Shown: positions 1-8,489, counted from the stretch's first letter. The stretch: DNA of 64,000 nucleotides from Brevibacillus sedimenti (GCF_020923495.1 NZ_CP064048.1:397501-461500), one strand, 5' to 3'. The notes: generated by a model not told the origin, from the letters alone. Numbers and translations: made by a program.

Positions 1-2
1 TC

Positions 3-101
3 CATCTGCTGGAAGAAGGACTCTATTGCCGCCCGTCCCCCCGTATTCTCAACGGATTGGAACACCTGGTCAAACTACTGTACCCGGACGATCGCACCTG
101 A
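3..101 (+). CDS. C-terminal fragment of an unidentified protein
   Basis: Frame 3 is open from the window edge to a TGA at 99-101 and gives about 32 residues ending in KLLYPDDRT. A strong terminator hairpin follows 26 bases downstream, which supports this being the true 3' end of a plus-strand gene. The other two plus frames read as low-quality protein. Too little is present to recognise a family. Confidence 0.5.
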   Translation, partial: HLLEEGLYCRPSPRILNGLEHLVKLLYPDDRT

Positions 102-127
102 CCGTTTGATTTCTCCTGTACACAAGC

Positions 128-166
128 AAAGGATTTGCCGCCGGCTCACTCCGGGGCAAATCCTTT
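128..166. terminator. bidirectional intrinsic terminator
   Basis: A 12-bp stem, AAAGGATTTGCC paired with GGCAAATCCTTT, has a second short CCGG/CCGG helix near the loop. It has T-rich tails on both strands, so it serves the partial plus-strand gene and the convergent minus-strand yuiC. Confidence 0.85.
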
Positions 167-188
167 TTGTGTTTCCAACCCGCTGCAG

Positions 189-806
189 TCAGTTGATGGG
201 GTCGGCCATTGCCGCGATTCCTTTTTCGTTGAGTTGGGTCATCATCGCTTCCGTCACCTTGCCGTCGCCGCGGCGGATGACGTACACGTCCAGGGCTTTT
301 TTGCCCCACTGCTTGTACACATCCTGTTTTGTCTCAAAATAGAGGTCGATCTTGTGGCCGCGAATGGCCCCGCCTTTGTCCGCAACTACGCCGTAACCGT
401 AACCGGGTATGTAGAGGACCGTTCCCAGCGGAAACACGCGCAGGTCGGCGGCAATGGTGGAGTATTCATCCCGGCGAACCCTTACGCCCGAGTACGTAAT
501 CCCGTAAGACGGATGGGACGGGTGTTTGCCCGTCGACTCATACCCGGCGTAATACCCGGTCGCCACGACGCGCACCTTGGGATACTGCTCCAGCATCAGT
601 TCGTTCTTGTCGGTCATCGGGGTGAAGGAGCTGGTGGAAACCGTCCGTTTCTTGACGACCTGCCGGCCATCTCTCATCTCCGAGACGCCGAACACTGTCT
701 TAACAGAATGGTCTGCCATCACATTGTACCCCAATCCGTCGGTCGCGAATCCGGTCAGTACGGTAACGCCCAGGACGATCATACTCACCAATCGCTTACC
801 AATCAT
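189..806 (-). CDS. yuiC: secreted 3D-domain cell-wall hydrolase (YuiC/Sps-type)
   Basis: This is a 205-residue protein with an N-terminal hydrophobic signal or anchor (residues about 5-25). Its C-terminal 3D domain, named for its conserved aspartates, has the signature [18 protein letters not shown] near residues 138-155. B. subtilis YuiC carries this MltA-like fold and acts as a stationary-phase lytic transglycosylase on peptidoglycan; I infer the same role here. The ATG at 806 is preceded by GGAGG. It lies next to yuiB as in B. subtilis. The middle region (residues 40-75) is less conserved. Confidence 0.85.
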   Translation of the reverse strand: MIGKRLVSMIVLGVTVLTGFATDGLGYNVMADHSVKTVFGVSEMRDGRQVVKKRTVSTSSFTPMTDKNELMLEQYPKVRVVATGYYAGYESTGKHPSHPSYGITYSGVRVRRDEYSTIAADLRVFPLGTVLYIPGYGYGVVADKGGAIRGHKIDLYFETKQDVYKQWGKKALDVYVIRRGDGKVTEAMMTQLNEKGIAAMADPIN

Positions 807-973
807 TCTGATATAAACCTCCTCTCGGTACTAGTCTTGTCCCGAAGAGAAGGAAACTATACACAAAATGACCTGATTACAAAAATATTCTGCATCTTGC
901 GGCACAATCAGCCGGCCTGTGCAGGAGACGCATCAAAAAAGGCAGGCCCGCAACAGGCCCGCCAAACCAACGG

Positions 974-1234
974 TTAAAACATACGATATCCTTTTTTGCG
1001 CAGCGTTTGAATCGTCCAACCGCTGAGCACGGTTCCCGCCATGCCGCATCCCAGAATGATCGCGTCCCAGGGGCCGGGAACGATTTTTTTGTACACCAAC
1101 GCCCCGACCACTACGCCGCCGACGAGCACCACAGGCAGCCAGGTCGTCCGCAATATCATGTTTATGATAAAGCCGATGCCAAAGCCGAGCACGGCAAACA
1201 GCACAATTGACACCATAAATTGCAGCAAATCCAT
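974..1234 (-). CDS. yuiB: YuiB-like small membrane protein
   Basis: This 86-residue protein is almost entirely hydrophobic, with two or three membrane segments (about residues 3-28, 33-48 and 57-75) and a basic tail ending RKKGYRMF. Size, position between yuiC and yuiA, and composition match YuiB. No biochemical function is known for the family. The start at 1234 has GGAGG about 10 bases upstream. It is minus-strand and co-directional with yuiA and yuiC. Confidence 0.75.
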   Translation of the reverse strand: MDLLQFMVSIVLFAVLGFGIGFIINMILRTTWLPVVLVGGVVVGALVYKKIVPGPWDAIILGCGMAGTVLSGWTIQTLRKKGYRMF

Positions 1235-1350
1235 TGACCGTTCAATCCTCCAGCCTTCTGACGTATCGGGATTTCATCTCAAACACGTCCGTTTCCGTTT
1301 TTTAGTGTAGCCCAATCGCAGGATGAGGTCAATTGGAAAAGCGGCGGAAC

Positions 1351-1582
1351 CACTATGGTCGGCTCTAACGCTCGCGTTCGGCGCGGCCCGTGCTCGCCCA
1401 ACAGGGAAGCACAAACTGCACGCTCCGCATCGATTGCGGGGGATCGCCAAAGCCGCATCGCTACGCAGCCCATTTAGAGGTGGCGCTCCTTTTCTATGCT
1501 GGGCGTCAAGCGAGCGAGCGGGCCCGATCTCCCATGCACCTCGGACTTTGTCTGCATGCTGAGAGCCGACTTTGGTCGGCTC
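1351..1582. repeat. chimeric or degenerate copy D of the terminator-hosted repeat
   Basis: The right end (about 1488-1561) matches copies A-C in the GGGCGTCAAGCGAGCGAGCG block and the TTTGTCTGCATGCTG terminus. It abuts a hairpin at 1563-1582 (GAGCCGAC, loop TTTG, GTCGGCTC) that directly follows the yuiA stop and must be the yuiA terminator. A partial duplicate of that hairpin, ATGGTCGGCTCT, lies at about 1354-1365. The 120 bases between do not resemble the other copies. I see no gene in 1235-1584 apart from this element. Confidence 0.65.
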
Positions 1583-1584
1583 AG

Positions 1585-1731
1585 CTATGCCTTGACGGCA
1601 GAAGCGGTCGGCATCGGTGCGGACAAAGTCCCGGTGCCGTCACAGCCCGGACAGTTCTCAGTGCCGCCCAGCAGCAGTTGGAAATACCCCTGTCCCTTGC
1701 AGTACGGGCATTGTTCTTGTTCGCTTCTCAT
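1585..1731 (-). CDS. yuiA: YuiA-like zinc-finger microprotein
   Basis: This 48-residue protein has two CxxC pairs, CPYC near residues 8-11 and CPGC near 27-30, each followed by a glycine-rich turn like a half DnaJ zinc finger. B. subtilis YuiA is of similar size and position. I chose the ATG at 1731 because AAGGAGAGATCACC precedes it; the upstream in-frame extension reads as noise. It probably binds one zinc ion; its role is unknown. Confidence 0.8.
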   Translation of the reverse strand: MRSEQEQCPYCKGQGYFQLLLGGTENCPGCDGTGTLSAPMPTASAVKA

Positions 1732-1855
1732 GGTGATCTCTCCTTTCCCATCCATTCGGGAAATAAATTGTATTTTCTGATTTTTTTGATGTGTCTTACT
1801 ATAGCAGAGAATTCGCAGCCTCGACAACGGGAAAATCACTCGGAAAACAGAAAAA

Positions 1856-1885
1856 AACCGGGATGTAAGCGGCTGCATCCCGGTT
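1856..1885. terminator. bidirectional intrinsic terminator
   Basis: AACCGGGATG pairs with CATCCCGGTT around a 10-base loop, with a T-run on one strand and an A-run of seven on the other. On the minus strand it ends the yumB transcript before yuiA. Confidence 0.85.
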
Positions 1886-1994
1886 TTTCTTGCTCATTCT
1901 CACAAATGCGTGAAGATGGATAGCGCGGGCGTGGCAGCGTGCACGTCTGCCCCGCATTTTACACTGCCCGCGTTTCTTCGCTCTTGTTTTCGCG

Positions 1995-2246
1995 CTACTC
2001 GTCGTCTGCGTCGAGCAGTCCGTTGTCGATCATGTAACGGAGGTTTTCCCTGTCCCGCTCCCGCCCTTTTTCTTTCAGACGCTCAATCGCGGGCAGGATC
2101 AGGATGTCGACTTCGCGCTGCACGTGCTTGGACAGATCGTAGCGGCCCTGTTCCTCCAGATAGGCGCCTACTTCCATCAGCGCGTTGTAGCGCTCCAGTT
2201 CATCCCTCGTCAGCAGTCCTCTGACCTGAACACTGGCGTGACGCAT
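1995..2246 (-). CDS. uncharacterised 83-residue acidic protein
   Basis: The protein is charged, predicted helical and Cys-free, with an acidic tail (LDADDE). It starts 9 bases after the yumB stop and is preceded by an AGAGG site, so it is very likely co-transcribed with yumB. The residues ERYNALMEVGAYLEEQG and KHVQREVDI suggest a helical bundle. I do not recognise the family. Linkage to a type II NADH dehydrogenase is the only functional hint. Confidence 0.65.
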   Translation of the reverse strand: MRHASVQVRGLLTRDELERYNALMEVGAYLEEQGRYDLSKHVQREVDILILPAIERLKEKGRERDRENLRYMIDNGLLDADDE

Positions 2247-2255
2247 GGCTGCCTC

Positions 2256-3446
2256 TTACAACCGCACTTTTTTCATGGCCAGGCCGACTCCGCCGATCTT
2301 CCACAGGTAGCGGAGGTCGCTCGCCTTCTTCATCAGGGCGGCGGTGCTGCCGAACAGCTTTTTCGAACCGACCATTCCGATGCCTTCGCCTTTGCCGAGC
2401 GATGCGAGGGTACCCTGCAGCGCAGGAACGAACGGCTGCATCACTTCACCGCGAATCAGGGCCGCCAGGTTGTCGCCCAAGCATTCACCTTCCTGGACAG
2501 CGATCTGGGCGGTCGGCGGATAAGGACGACCCTCAGCGTTAAAGATCAGCGCGCAGTCGCCGACCACAAACACGTTTTCGTAACCCGGCGCGCGCAGGTA
2601 CTCGTCAACCTTCACGCGGCCGCGCATAACTTCAAAGCCGGATTTCTCCACGATGCTGTTGCCGCGCACACCCGCCGCCCAGACGACGGTTTTCGACTTG
2701 ATCTCTTCGCCGTTCGCCAGCAGGACGCCATTTTCGGTGCATTCCTTGATCGGCGTGCCGATCTTGAATTCGATGCCTTTGCGGCTCAGGACGTCCATCG
2801 CGTAGTTGACCAATTCCGGATCAAAGCCAGGCAGGGCGGTCGGTGCCGCTTCGATGCAGTAGATTTTGACCAGGTCCGGATCGACGTCAAACTCTTGGCA
2901 CAACTCCGGAACGCGGTCGGCCAGCTCGCCGCAGAACTCGATGCCGGTGAAGCCTGCGCCGCCCACCACAAAGGTGAGGTAATCGGTGCGCTCCGGCTCG
3001 TTTTTGTACTTGGCGAACATGTACTCGATGTGCTCGCGGATCTGGCGCACAGCGTTGATGCTGCGGATGCTGAACGCGTGTTCTTTCAAGCCCTGGATGC
3101 CGAACGTTTCCGGTTCGCTGCCCAGACCAATCACCAGGTAGTCGTAGCTGAGCACTTCACCGCTTTCCAGGGTGACAGTTTGTTCTTCCGGCTGGATGGA
3201 CTGAACGGTGCCTTTTACAAAGTTCACCTTGTTCATGTCGATGATCTGATCCAGGTTGACGCGGGCGTGGTCAGCAGAGGCGGTGCCAGCAGCCGGCTCG
3301 TGCAGCCAGGTGGTGATGTAGTGGTAATTGTGCTTGTTGACCAGCGTGATTTCCGCTTCGTTGTAATTCAGCTTTTTCTGCAGCTTCAGCGTGGTCAGCA
3401 GGCCTCCGTACCCGGCGCCGAGGATGAGAATTTTGGGTGTGCTCAT
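2256..3446 (-). CDS. yumB: type II NADH dehydrogenase-like flavoprotein
   Basis: At 396 residues this belongs to the NDH-2 family, which passes electrons from NADH to menaquinone at the membrane without proton pumping. The N-terminal FAD site ILGAGYGGLLT is at about residues 7-17, the NAD-binding VVGGAGFTGIEFCGEL near 165, and the conserved VFVVGDCA near 300. The ATG at 3446 is preceded by GGAAGGGA, and the alignable protein begins there. B. subtilis YumB is the positional homologue. It is divergent from yumC and leads an operon with the small 1995-2246 gene. Confidence 0.9.
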   Translation of the reverse strand: MSTPKILILGAGYGGLLTTLKLQKKLNYNEAEITLVNKHNYHYITTWLHEPAAGTASADHARVNLDQIIDMNKVNFVKGTVQSIQPEEQTVTLESGEVLSYDYLVIGLGSEPETFGIQGLKEHAFSIRSINAVRQIREHIEYMFAKYKNEPERTDYLTFVVGGAGFTGIEFCGELADRVPELCQEFDVDPDLVKIYCIEAAPTALPGFDPELVNYAMDVLSRKGIEFKIGTPIKECTENGVLLANGEEIKSKTVVWAAGVRGNSIVEKSGFEVMRGRVKVDEYLRAPGYENVFVVGDCALIFNAEGRPYPPTAQIAVQEGECLGDNLAALIRGEVMQPFVPALQGTLASLGKGEGIGMVGSKKLFGSTAALMKKASDLRYLWKIGGVGLAMKKVRL

Positions 3447-3780
3447 GGTATCCCTTCCATTCGTGTGGTGATAGTCATTTCCTGGAAGTTTGTGCGAAAT
3501 TTCACGTGATTGGATACTCTTAAGATGCCCTATGCGGCTGCTCCAGTATGAACGGAATAATTGCCCTGTCAGATCTGCTGCCCCAATCTGTGAAAAAATG
3601 CACAATCCAGGAAACAAAAAATTTTGTCAAATTCGTTACATTCACACTCATATTAAAAGGAGTCGACAAGATTTTCAAGTGATTTCTGACCTATCCCACT
3701 TTTTTCCCTTCTTTTTTTCGTTTACAGGTATGGTTATAATAGGAAAAGATGCTTTCAGAATATTTCGGAGGTGCTTGAGA
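3447..3780. promoter_or_regulatory. divergent yumB/yumC intergenic region with promoter
   Basis: This 334-bp gap holds no credible gene. A perfect TATAAT at 3735-3740 lies 41 bases upstream of the yumC TTG start, with only a T-rich -35 region. AT content is visibly higher than in the flanking genes. The yumB promoter must lie in the left half, but I could not assign it with confidence. Confidence 0.55.
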
Positions 3781-4791
3781 TTGAATCTTCTGCAAAAGGA
3801 CGAGCAGGTGTATGACATTACCATTATCGGCGGCGGACCTGCCGGTTTGTTTACCGCATTTTACGGCGGGATGCGACAAGTTAGCGTGAAGATCATCGAA
3901 AGCATGCCGCAGCTTGGCGGACAGCTTTCTGCTCTGTACCCGGAGAAATACATATACGATGTGGCCGGGTTTCCGAAAGTGCTTGCCCAAGACCTGATCA
4001 ACAATCTGAAAGAACAACTCTCCCGGTTTCAACCGACTGTCTGCCTGGAGGAAAAGGTGGAAAACGTCGAGAAGAAACCGAATGACATTTTTGAAATTAC
4101 CACCGACAAAGGCATTCACTACTCGCGGGCGGTCATCATTACCGCCGGCGTGGGCGCGTTTGAGCCCCGCAAACTGGAACATCCTGACGCAGCCAAGTAC
4201 GAAAATGCCAACCTGCACTATTTCGTCACCGATCTGAACTCCTTCAAGGGACAGCGCGTCGCAGTCGTCGGCGGCGGAGACTCCGCCGTGGACTGGGCGC
4301 TGATGCTCGAACCGATTGCCAAGGAAGTCACCCTCATCCACCGCCGCGACAAGTTCCGCGCTCACGAACACAGTGTCGAAATGCTGATGTCCTCCAGCGT
4401 CAAAGTCACCACGCCGTATGAAATCGCCGCCCTGCACGGCGACGAACGCATTGAACGGCTCACAATCGTCAACAACGTCACCAAGGAAGAACGCGAGCTG
4501 GAAGTGGACGCCGTCATCGTCAACTTTGGCTTCATCTCTTCGTTGGGACCGATCAAGAACTGGGGACTGGAACTGGAAAAGGGAGCCATCCTCGTCAACT
4601 CCCGCATGGAGACCAACATCCCGGGAATCTACGCGGCCGGCGACATCGCCACCTATCCGGGCAAGGTCAAACTGATCGCCGTCGGCTTCGGCGAAGCGCC
4701 TACCGCTGTAAACAACGCGGTCGCCTACATCAATCCGGATGCGAAACTGCAGCCCGGCCACTCCTCCAGCATGGACAATTTCAAATCGTAA
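3781..4791 (+). CDS. yumC: ferredoxin--NADP(+) reductase (thioredoxin-reductase type)
   Basis: The 336-residue flavoprotein transfers electrons between NADPH and ferredoxin or flavodoxin. The FAD motif IIGGGPAGL is near residue 16, the NADP site [13 protein letters not shown] near 160, and the C-terminal [18 protein letters not shown] near 290. Blocks such as [19 protein letters not shown] match B. subtilis YumC closely. There is no CxxC redox pair, which separates it from thioredoxin reductase. I chose TTG at 3781 because GGAGGTG ends 7 bases upstream; a second TTG at 3775 is too close. Confidence 0.93.
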   Translation: MNLLQKDEQVYDITIIGGGPAGLFTAFYGGMRQVSVKIIESMPQLGGQLSALYPEKYIYDVAGFPKVLAQDLINNLKEQLSRFQPTVCLEEKVENVEKKPNDIFEITTDKGIHYSRAVIITAGVGAFEPRKLEHPDAAKYENANLHYFVTDLNSFKGQRVAVVGGGDSAVDWALMLEPIAKEVTLIHRRDKFRAHEHSVEMLMSSSVKVTTPYEIAALHGDERIERLTIVNNVTKEERELEVDAVIVNFGFISSLGPIKNWGLELEKGAILVNSRMETNIPGIYAAGDIATYPGKVKLIAVGFGEAPTAVNNAVAYINPDAKLQPGHSSSMDNFKS

Positions 4792-4806
4792 TCCATGGCC
4801 AAAAGC

Positions 4807-4846
4807 GCCCTGTCAGCTGTCATCTTCGGCTGGACAGGGCTTTTTT
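4807..4846 (+). terminator. yumC intrinsic terminator
   Basis: GCCCTGTC pairs with GACAGGGC, followed by six T residues, 16 bases after the yumC stop. Confidence 0.9.
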
Positions 4847-4970
4847 GTCATCCATCCTTCTGCGCGGGACGGCCTGTGCTGGCTGCGCCAGCCGGTCTGC
4901 ATAGGGGATGCGGCCCCGGCGCACAGTAGGGAAAGAACCACACCACAAGAGAGGAGGGATTCAACTGGCC

Positions 4971-5246
4971 ATGGGCCACCTCTGCCCTATCTGCAATGGC
5001 CTCGCGCCCTACCAGGAGACGTGCCCCCGCTGCGGCCGCCCGTTGGACGATGCCGGACGGCTGTATGACTACTACGGCGATTACAGCCCGTACCGGGAGA
5101 TCGACGACGCCAAGCTGAGCAACGGCTTTCCCGATCGGCTCCACCACCACTGTCTGCATGTGGGCTGGTGTCCCGCCTGCCGGCAGGAGCATCTGTCGGT
5201 CATCGAGGAGTGGAGCGCTCAAGCGCTGCATGACCAGTCCCCCTAG
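4971..5246 (+). CDS. small zinc-ribbon protein
   Basis: This 91-residue protein has three CxxC pairs (CPIC near 5-8, CPRC near 18-21, CPAC near 67-70), a Tyr-rich middle (YDYYGDYSPY) and an HHHC segment near 60. This composition suggests one or two structural zinc sites. GAGGAGGG lies about 12 bases upstream of the ATG, a slightly long spacing. It stands alone between two terminators. I do not recognise a named family. Confidence 0.65.
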   Translation: MGHLCPICNGLAPYQETCPRCGRPLDDAGRLYDYYGDYSPYREIDDAKLSNGFPDRLHHHCLHVGWCPACRQEHLSVIEEWSAQALHDQSP

Positions 5247-5338
5247 ACCTTTTTTAAGCGGTGCAGGTGAATCTCCTGGCGGTAAAGCAGACGCCACCAT
5301 CCGTGTTGACCAACACGAACACGCAGACCCGTTCCACG

Positions 5339-5373
5339 AAAAAAGGACGCGCACCGGGACACGTCCTTTTTTT
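5339..5373. terminator. bidirectional intrinsic terminator
   Basis: AAAAAAGGACG pairs with CGTCCTTTTTTT around a 12-base loop. It lies between the convergent zinc-ribbon gene and the His-rich secreted protein gene. Confidence 0.9.
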
Positions 5374-5402
5374 GGTTCCAATTGAACCGGAAAACCGGCC
5401 CG

Positions 5403-6065
5403 CTAGTTTTTCTTTTCTTCCAGCTTTTTGGCGAGGTGCTGGTTGACCGTTTTTACCTCGTCCAACAGCTTCGGCAGCACTTCCTTGATCTTTGCGGCGT
5501 CACCGGATTGGATCGCGGCGTCAAACGCCTCGTGGGTCTGTTTAAACTGCTCTCTCACGGTGCGCATGGCTTCCGCGTCTTTTGCATCGTGCTCGCCAAA
5601 GTTCTTGACGCGCCATTCCTTCAACTGCTGCTTCATCTGCTCGCGGGTGATTTGGCCATTTTTCACCTGCTCGTGCAGTTTTTCTTTCAGCGCTTTCCAT
5701 TCTGCCCGCAACGTTTGTTTGTCTGCGTCCTTGCCGTTTTGCTCCCGCGATGCCTTCAGCTGTGTCATCAGGCGTTCCCGTTCGGCAAAAGCGGCTTTCC
5801 ACTCGTCCACGCGGTCCGGTGTGTACTTCTCGGCCAGCAGGGTCAGGTACATCTGACGGTGCGCATTCAGGTGCAACCCGCAGCGCCATTTATGCTTGTA
5901 GTGTTCAAAGTGATGCTCGTGATGCTCGTGATCCCCGCCGACCTCTCCGCCGGGGATGAGCGTTGCCGCCGGCCGCGCCTGGATGTCGGCTGCGGATACG
6001 CCGGCCGGAATCGCCAGACCCGTCACGAGTGCTGTCGCCAACAAGTGTTTTTGCCAACGTTTCAT
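5403..6065 (-). CDS. secreted His-rich, helical protein of unknown function
   Basis: This is a 220-residue protein with a clear signal peptide (basic KRWQKH, hydrophobic stretch, probable cleavage after GVSAA near residue 26). A metal-binding-like cluster GGDHEHHEHHFEHYKHKW follows at about residues 43-60. The rest is a long charged, predicted helical region rich in Lys, Glu and Gln. There is one Cys in the mature part. AAGGAGTG precedes the ATG at 6065. The layout recalls extracytoplasmic metal-buffering or chaperone-like proteins, but I cannot assign a family. Confidence 0.7.
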   Translation of the reverse strand: MKRWQKHLLATALVTGLAIPAGVSAADIQARPAATLIPGGEVGGDHEHHEHHFEHYKHKWRCGLHLNAHRQMYLTLLAEKYTPDRVDEWKAAFAERERLMTQLKASREQNGKDADKQTLRAEWKALKEKLHEQVKNGQITREQMKQQLKEWRVKNFGEHDAKDAEAMRTVREQFKQTHEAFDAAIQSGDAAKIKEVLPKLLDEVKTVNQHLAKKLEEKKN

Positions 6066-6180
6066 CTTTCATCACTCCTTTTCGCGTACCGATCTGGTCG
6101 TAGTGCTTCCCGGCTGCGGGTGACAGCCTGCGCAAGCAGCGATTGGCAAGCGACTGTGGACAAGCGGCGCGAAATCATGG

Positions 6181-6540
6181 CTAAAGCGGCCGCAGCCCGT
6201 CCCTGTCCAACCCCAGCCTCTCCACCAATCCCATCTGTTGGAGATCGTTCCGGGTTTTCGGCGTACCCAGCCGGTAAATCATGCGGTAAATCTCGCGCAG
6301 ATTGTCGTCGTATTCATCGTTGTCCCGATCCGGCATGTCGCTCCACAAGGTATGACCGTGCATCCACATCATGAAGTCCCCGTGCGCGCAGTGATTGAAC
6401 AGGTCGCGCAGCATCCCCGCTTCCACCTCGGTCGCCTCGATCTCAAAGTCGTAGGTGGAATCGCCCTTGACGTCGCGGATCTCGGCCACGGTCGTACCCG
6501 ACTGCAGCGTGATGTAATACCGTTTTCTTTCCAGGGCCAT
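6181..6540 (-). CDS. uncharacterised 119-residue cytoplasmic protein
   Basis: The frame is open much further upstream, but sequence that looks like protein begins at MALERKRYYITL, with AAAGGAG just before the ATG at 6540. The N-terminal half resembles a small beta domain (RYYITLQSGTTVAEI). The C-terminal part (YRLGTPKTRNDLQQMGLVE) is helical. The gene is divergent from the Fur-regulated TolC-like gene, and the Fur box lies about 190 bases upstream of its start. No family recognised. Confidence 0.6.
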   Translation of the reverse strand: MALERKRYYITLQSGTTVAEIRDVKGDSTYDFEIEATEVEAGMLRDLFNHCAHGDFMMWMHGHTLWSDMPDRDNDEYDDNLREIYRMIYRLGTPKTRNDLQQMGLVERLGLDRDGLRPL

Positions 6541-6686
6541 CAACTCCTTTGCATCAAACTCGGCCCTGCCGTAAGCGGAGCCTGTGGAGATTGCATGCAC
6601 GCATTCCCTTTCTATCATGCGCGGGGCAGAGGGAAAATATGTATCTCGCAATCTAAAAAAATTGTAATTCTGCAGCATTTTTTGCC

Positions 6687-6716
6687 TTGACGCCGCACAT
6701 GAAGACATCTTATACT
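6687..6716 (+). promoter_or_regulatory. sigma-A-type promoter of the TolC-like gene
   Basis: TTGACG at 6687-6692 and TATACT at 6711-6716 are separated by 18 bases. The predicted start point, about 6723, falls just before the Fur box, an arrangement well suited to repression. Confidence 0.7.
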
Positions 6717-6728
6717 GACCTCGTTGGT

Positions 6729-6747
6729 GATAATGATAATCGTTATC
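6729..6747. promoter_or_regulatory. Fur box
   Basis: GATAATGATAATCGTTATC differs from the classical 19-bp Fur consensus GATAATGATAATCATTATC at one position. It lies just downstream of the predicted -10 of the TolC-like gene. The established meaning is repression by Fe(II)-Fur under iron-replete conditions. Confidence 0.9.
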
Positions 6748-6788
6748 ATACATGCATTATTCCGATTTTTTAAGGAGGCTCATCCATC

Positions 6789-7850
6789 ATGAAGTTTCAT
6801 TTGCTCAAACCACTCACCAGCACGACCTTGATTGCCGCGCTTCTCACAAGTGCAACACCCGTCCTCGCCGCTCCTGCCGATACGGGTGCAGCCGAAACTG
6901 CTGCTGCTGCTCCGTCAGAAATTTCCGACCTCACACTTGAGCAGGCGATCGATAAGGCTATTTCCAGCAGCATGGACCTGAATCTGCTCAAGCTTGACAG
7001 TGAATCCGCTTATTACACGACACTCCAGGCCCTTATGGGTACGAGAAACACAAAAGTCGAATCCGTCAGAACCTTGAGCAGTGCCAAATCAAAATTTGAG
7101 ACGGAAGCCGACGCCATCAGGGATTACAAGGTCGCAGAATCCAACTGGAGGATAAAGGAAAACGATGCCCGCCTCAATGTACACAAGGCGTATTATGAGG
7201 TACTGGCAGCGAAAGAGAAGGCCGACCTGCAAAAGAAATACGCCGACGCGAAGTACGGTGACAACAGCGACGCTCAGAAAACACTCCGCGAACTGGAAGA
7301 AACGTATCGCGAGGCGCTTGCCAAACTGAACCAACTGATGAACGAAAAAAGCGACCAGGCGTGGAATCTGGCAGCCGTGGATTATTCCACCTTCCAACTG
7401 CTCCCGATCGAGGAATACAAAAAAATCGCCCATCAAAAGCGGCCCGATCTGGTGAAGGCGTCTGCTGAAGTCGCTTTTTACCAAGCCAAGGTAAACTACA
7501 TCCGCGAGTACGCCGCCCTTAGCACATACCCGGGGCGCATTGCGCAAATTGAGCTGAAAAAGTACGAGCTGCTGCTGCAATCGGCCCAACGGAAAGCAGA
7601 CGCGGAAATCACAGCCAACTACGAGAAAGTGGTTCAGGCGAAACAAGCCTTGGAGGAAAGCATCGCAAGCCAAAAAGCGGCAGAAGAACGCTACCGTCAA
7701 ACCTACATGGACTACCTGAACAAAACAGCATCCGCATCTGAACTGGCCAATCGGAAAGAAAAATGGCTGGACAGCATTGCCGAACGCATCGATACCACAC
7801 ACCAATACAACGTTGCGGTAGCCACTTTGCAGCATTCCATCGGATTTTAA
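6789..7850 (+). CDS. secreted TolC/outer-membrane-efflux-like helical protein, Fur-controlled
   Basis: This 353-residue protein has a signal peptide (probable cleavage at PVLAA near residue 28), a short Ala-rich linker, then LTLEQAIDKAISSSMDLNLL, typical of the first helix of TolC/OEP-family proteins. Long heptad-like helices with NVHKAYYEVLAAKEKADL and RPDLVKASAEV follow. TAAGGAGG precedes the ATG. OEP-like proteins in Gram-positive bacteria have no outer membrane to span and their role is not established. The Fur box 42 bases upstream implies a part in iron limitation. It is a single-gene transcript with its own promoter and terminator. Confidence 0.75.
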   Translation: MKFHLLKPLTSTTLIAALLTSATPVLAAPADTGAAETAAAAPSEISDLTLEQAIDKAISSSMDLNLLKLDSESAYYTTLQALMGTRNTKVESVRTLSSAKSKFETEADAIRDYKVAESNWRIKENDARLNVHKAYYEVLAAKEKADLQKKYADAKYGDNSDAQKTLRELEETYREALAKLNQLMNEKSDQAWNLAAVDYSTFQLLPIEEYKKIAHQKRPDLVKASAEVAFYQAKVNYIREYAALSTYPGRIAQIELKKYELLLQSAQRKADAEITANYEKVVQAKQALEESIASQKAAEERYRQTYMDYLNKTASASELANRKEKWLDSIAERIDTTHQYNVAVATLQHSIGF

Positions 7851-7860
7851 GTCAAACAAA

Positions 7861-7905
7861 AGCGTGGCGGTCAAGAACGTGTACACACGTTCCGTTCGCC
7901 ACGCT
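7861..7905. terminator. intrinsic terminator of the TolC-like gene
   Basis: AGCGTGGCG pairs with CGCCACGCT, enclosing an inner palindrome AACGTGTACACACGTT, followed by TTTTT. Confidence 0.88.
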
Positions 7906-7948
7906 TTTTCGTGCTGCTGCACTTCTATAGGTTTGTTTTCCGTATCGT

Positions 7949-8329
7949 TTATTTTACCACAAGTGTGGCCAGCATTTTGCCGTGATCGGGACCGCAGAGG
8001 ACGTTGCAGAAGATTTTGTACTCGCCCGGCTTGTCGACGGTCAGCGTCTTGCTGCCCTCGTTCTGGATGTCCACGTCCAGCCCTTCAATGCCGATGCCAT
8101 GGAACCCTTCGGTCGACTTGAAGTTAATCGTAAACGGTTCACCCGCTTTTACTTCAAATGTATCCTGATTGAACTTCCAGTTGCTCGCCTCAATGTTGAT
8201 CGCCGTGCTGGCCTCCGCTGCCGCAGGTTGGCTGTTTCCTTGAGACGCTTCCTGTTTGTCGCCGCCGCAGCCTGCCAACATGACGGACAGGACTGCTGCC
8301 GAGATCATGAAACCCCACATTTTTTTCAT
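7949..8329 (-). CDS. cupredoxin (CuA-type, cytochrome c oxidase subunit II-like) lipoprotein
   Basis: This 126-residue lipoprotein has lipobox VMLAGC near residues 16-21, so it is anchored on the outer face of the membrane. The single cupredoxin domain has a full CuA ligand set: a His in GFHGIGIEG and then CNVLCGPDHGKM with both Cys, the His and the Met. No membrane helices or other oxidase subunits are nearby, so it is not a normal subunit II. The ATG at 8329 has AAGGGTG upstream. Possible roles are electron carriage to an oxidase or copper handling; the sequence does not decide. Confidence 0.8.
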   Translation of the reverse strand: MKKMWGFMISAAVLSVMLAGCGGDKQEASQGNSQPAAAEASTAINIEASNWKFNQDTFEVKAGEPFTINFKSTEGFHGIGIEGLDVDIQNEGSKTLTVDKPGEYKIFCNVLCGPDHGKMLATLVVK

Positions 8330-8489
8330 AAGACACCCTTCTTTCATGCAATGTCTTTACGTTCTACAATTTCATTGTAACGAACGAAGCCAGTCCAGAA
8401 TCTGCCAACCTGTGAACGAATCTTGACGAACCGGCGAACGATTGGTGAACGTCGCTGAATCGCCCCCCTCTTCCCCGGCAAAAAGAGAA

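Noticed and set aside
2124..3509. Long plus-strand frame opposite yumB
   Set aside because: It is antisense to a well-conserved flavoprotein and shows no family motif; long shadow frames are common in G+C-rich genes.
3691..4761. Long minus-strand frame opposite yumC
   Set aside because: Same reason: yumC has clear FAD/NADP motifs on the plus strand.
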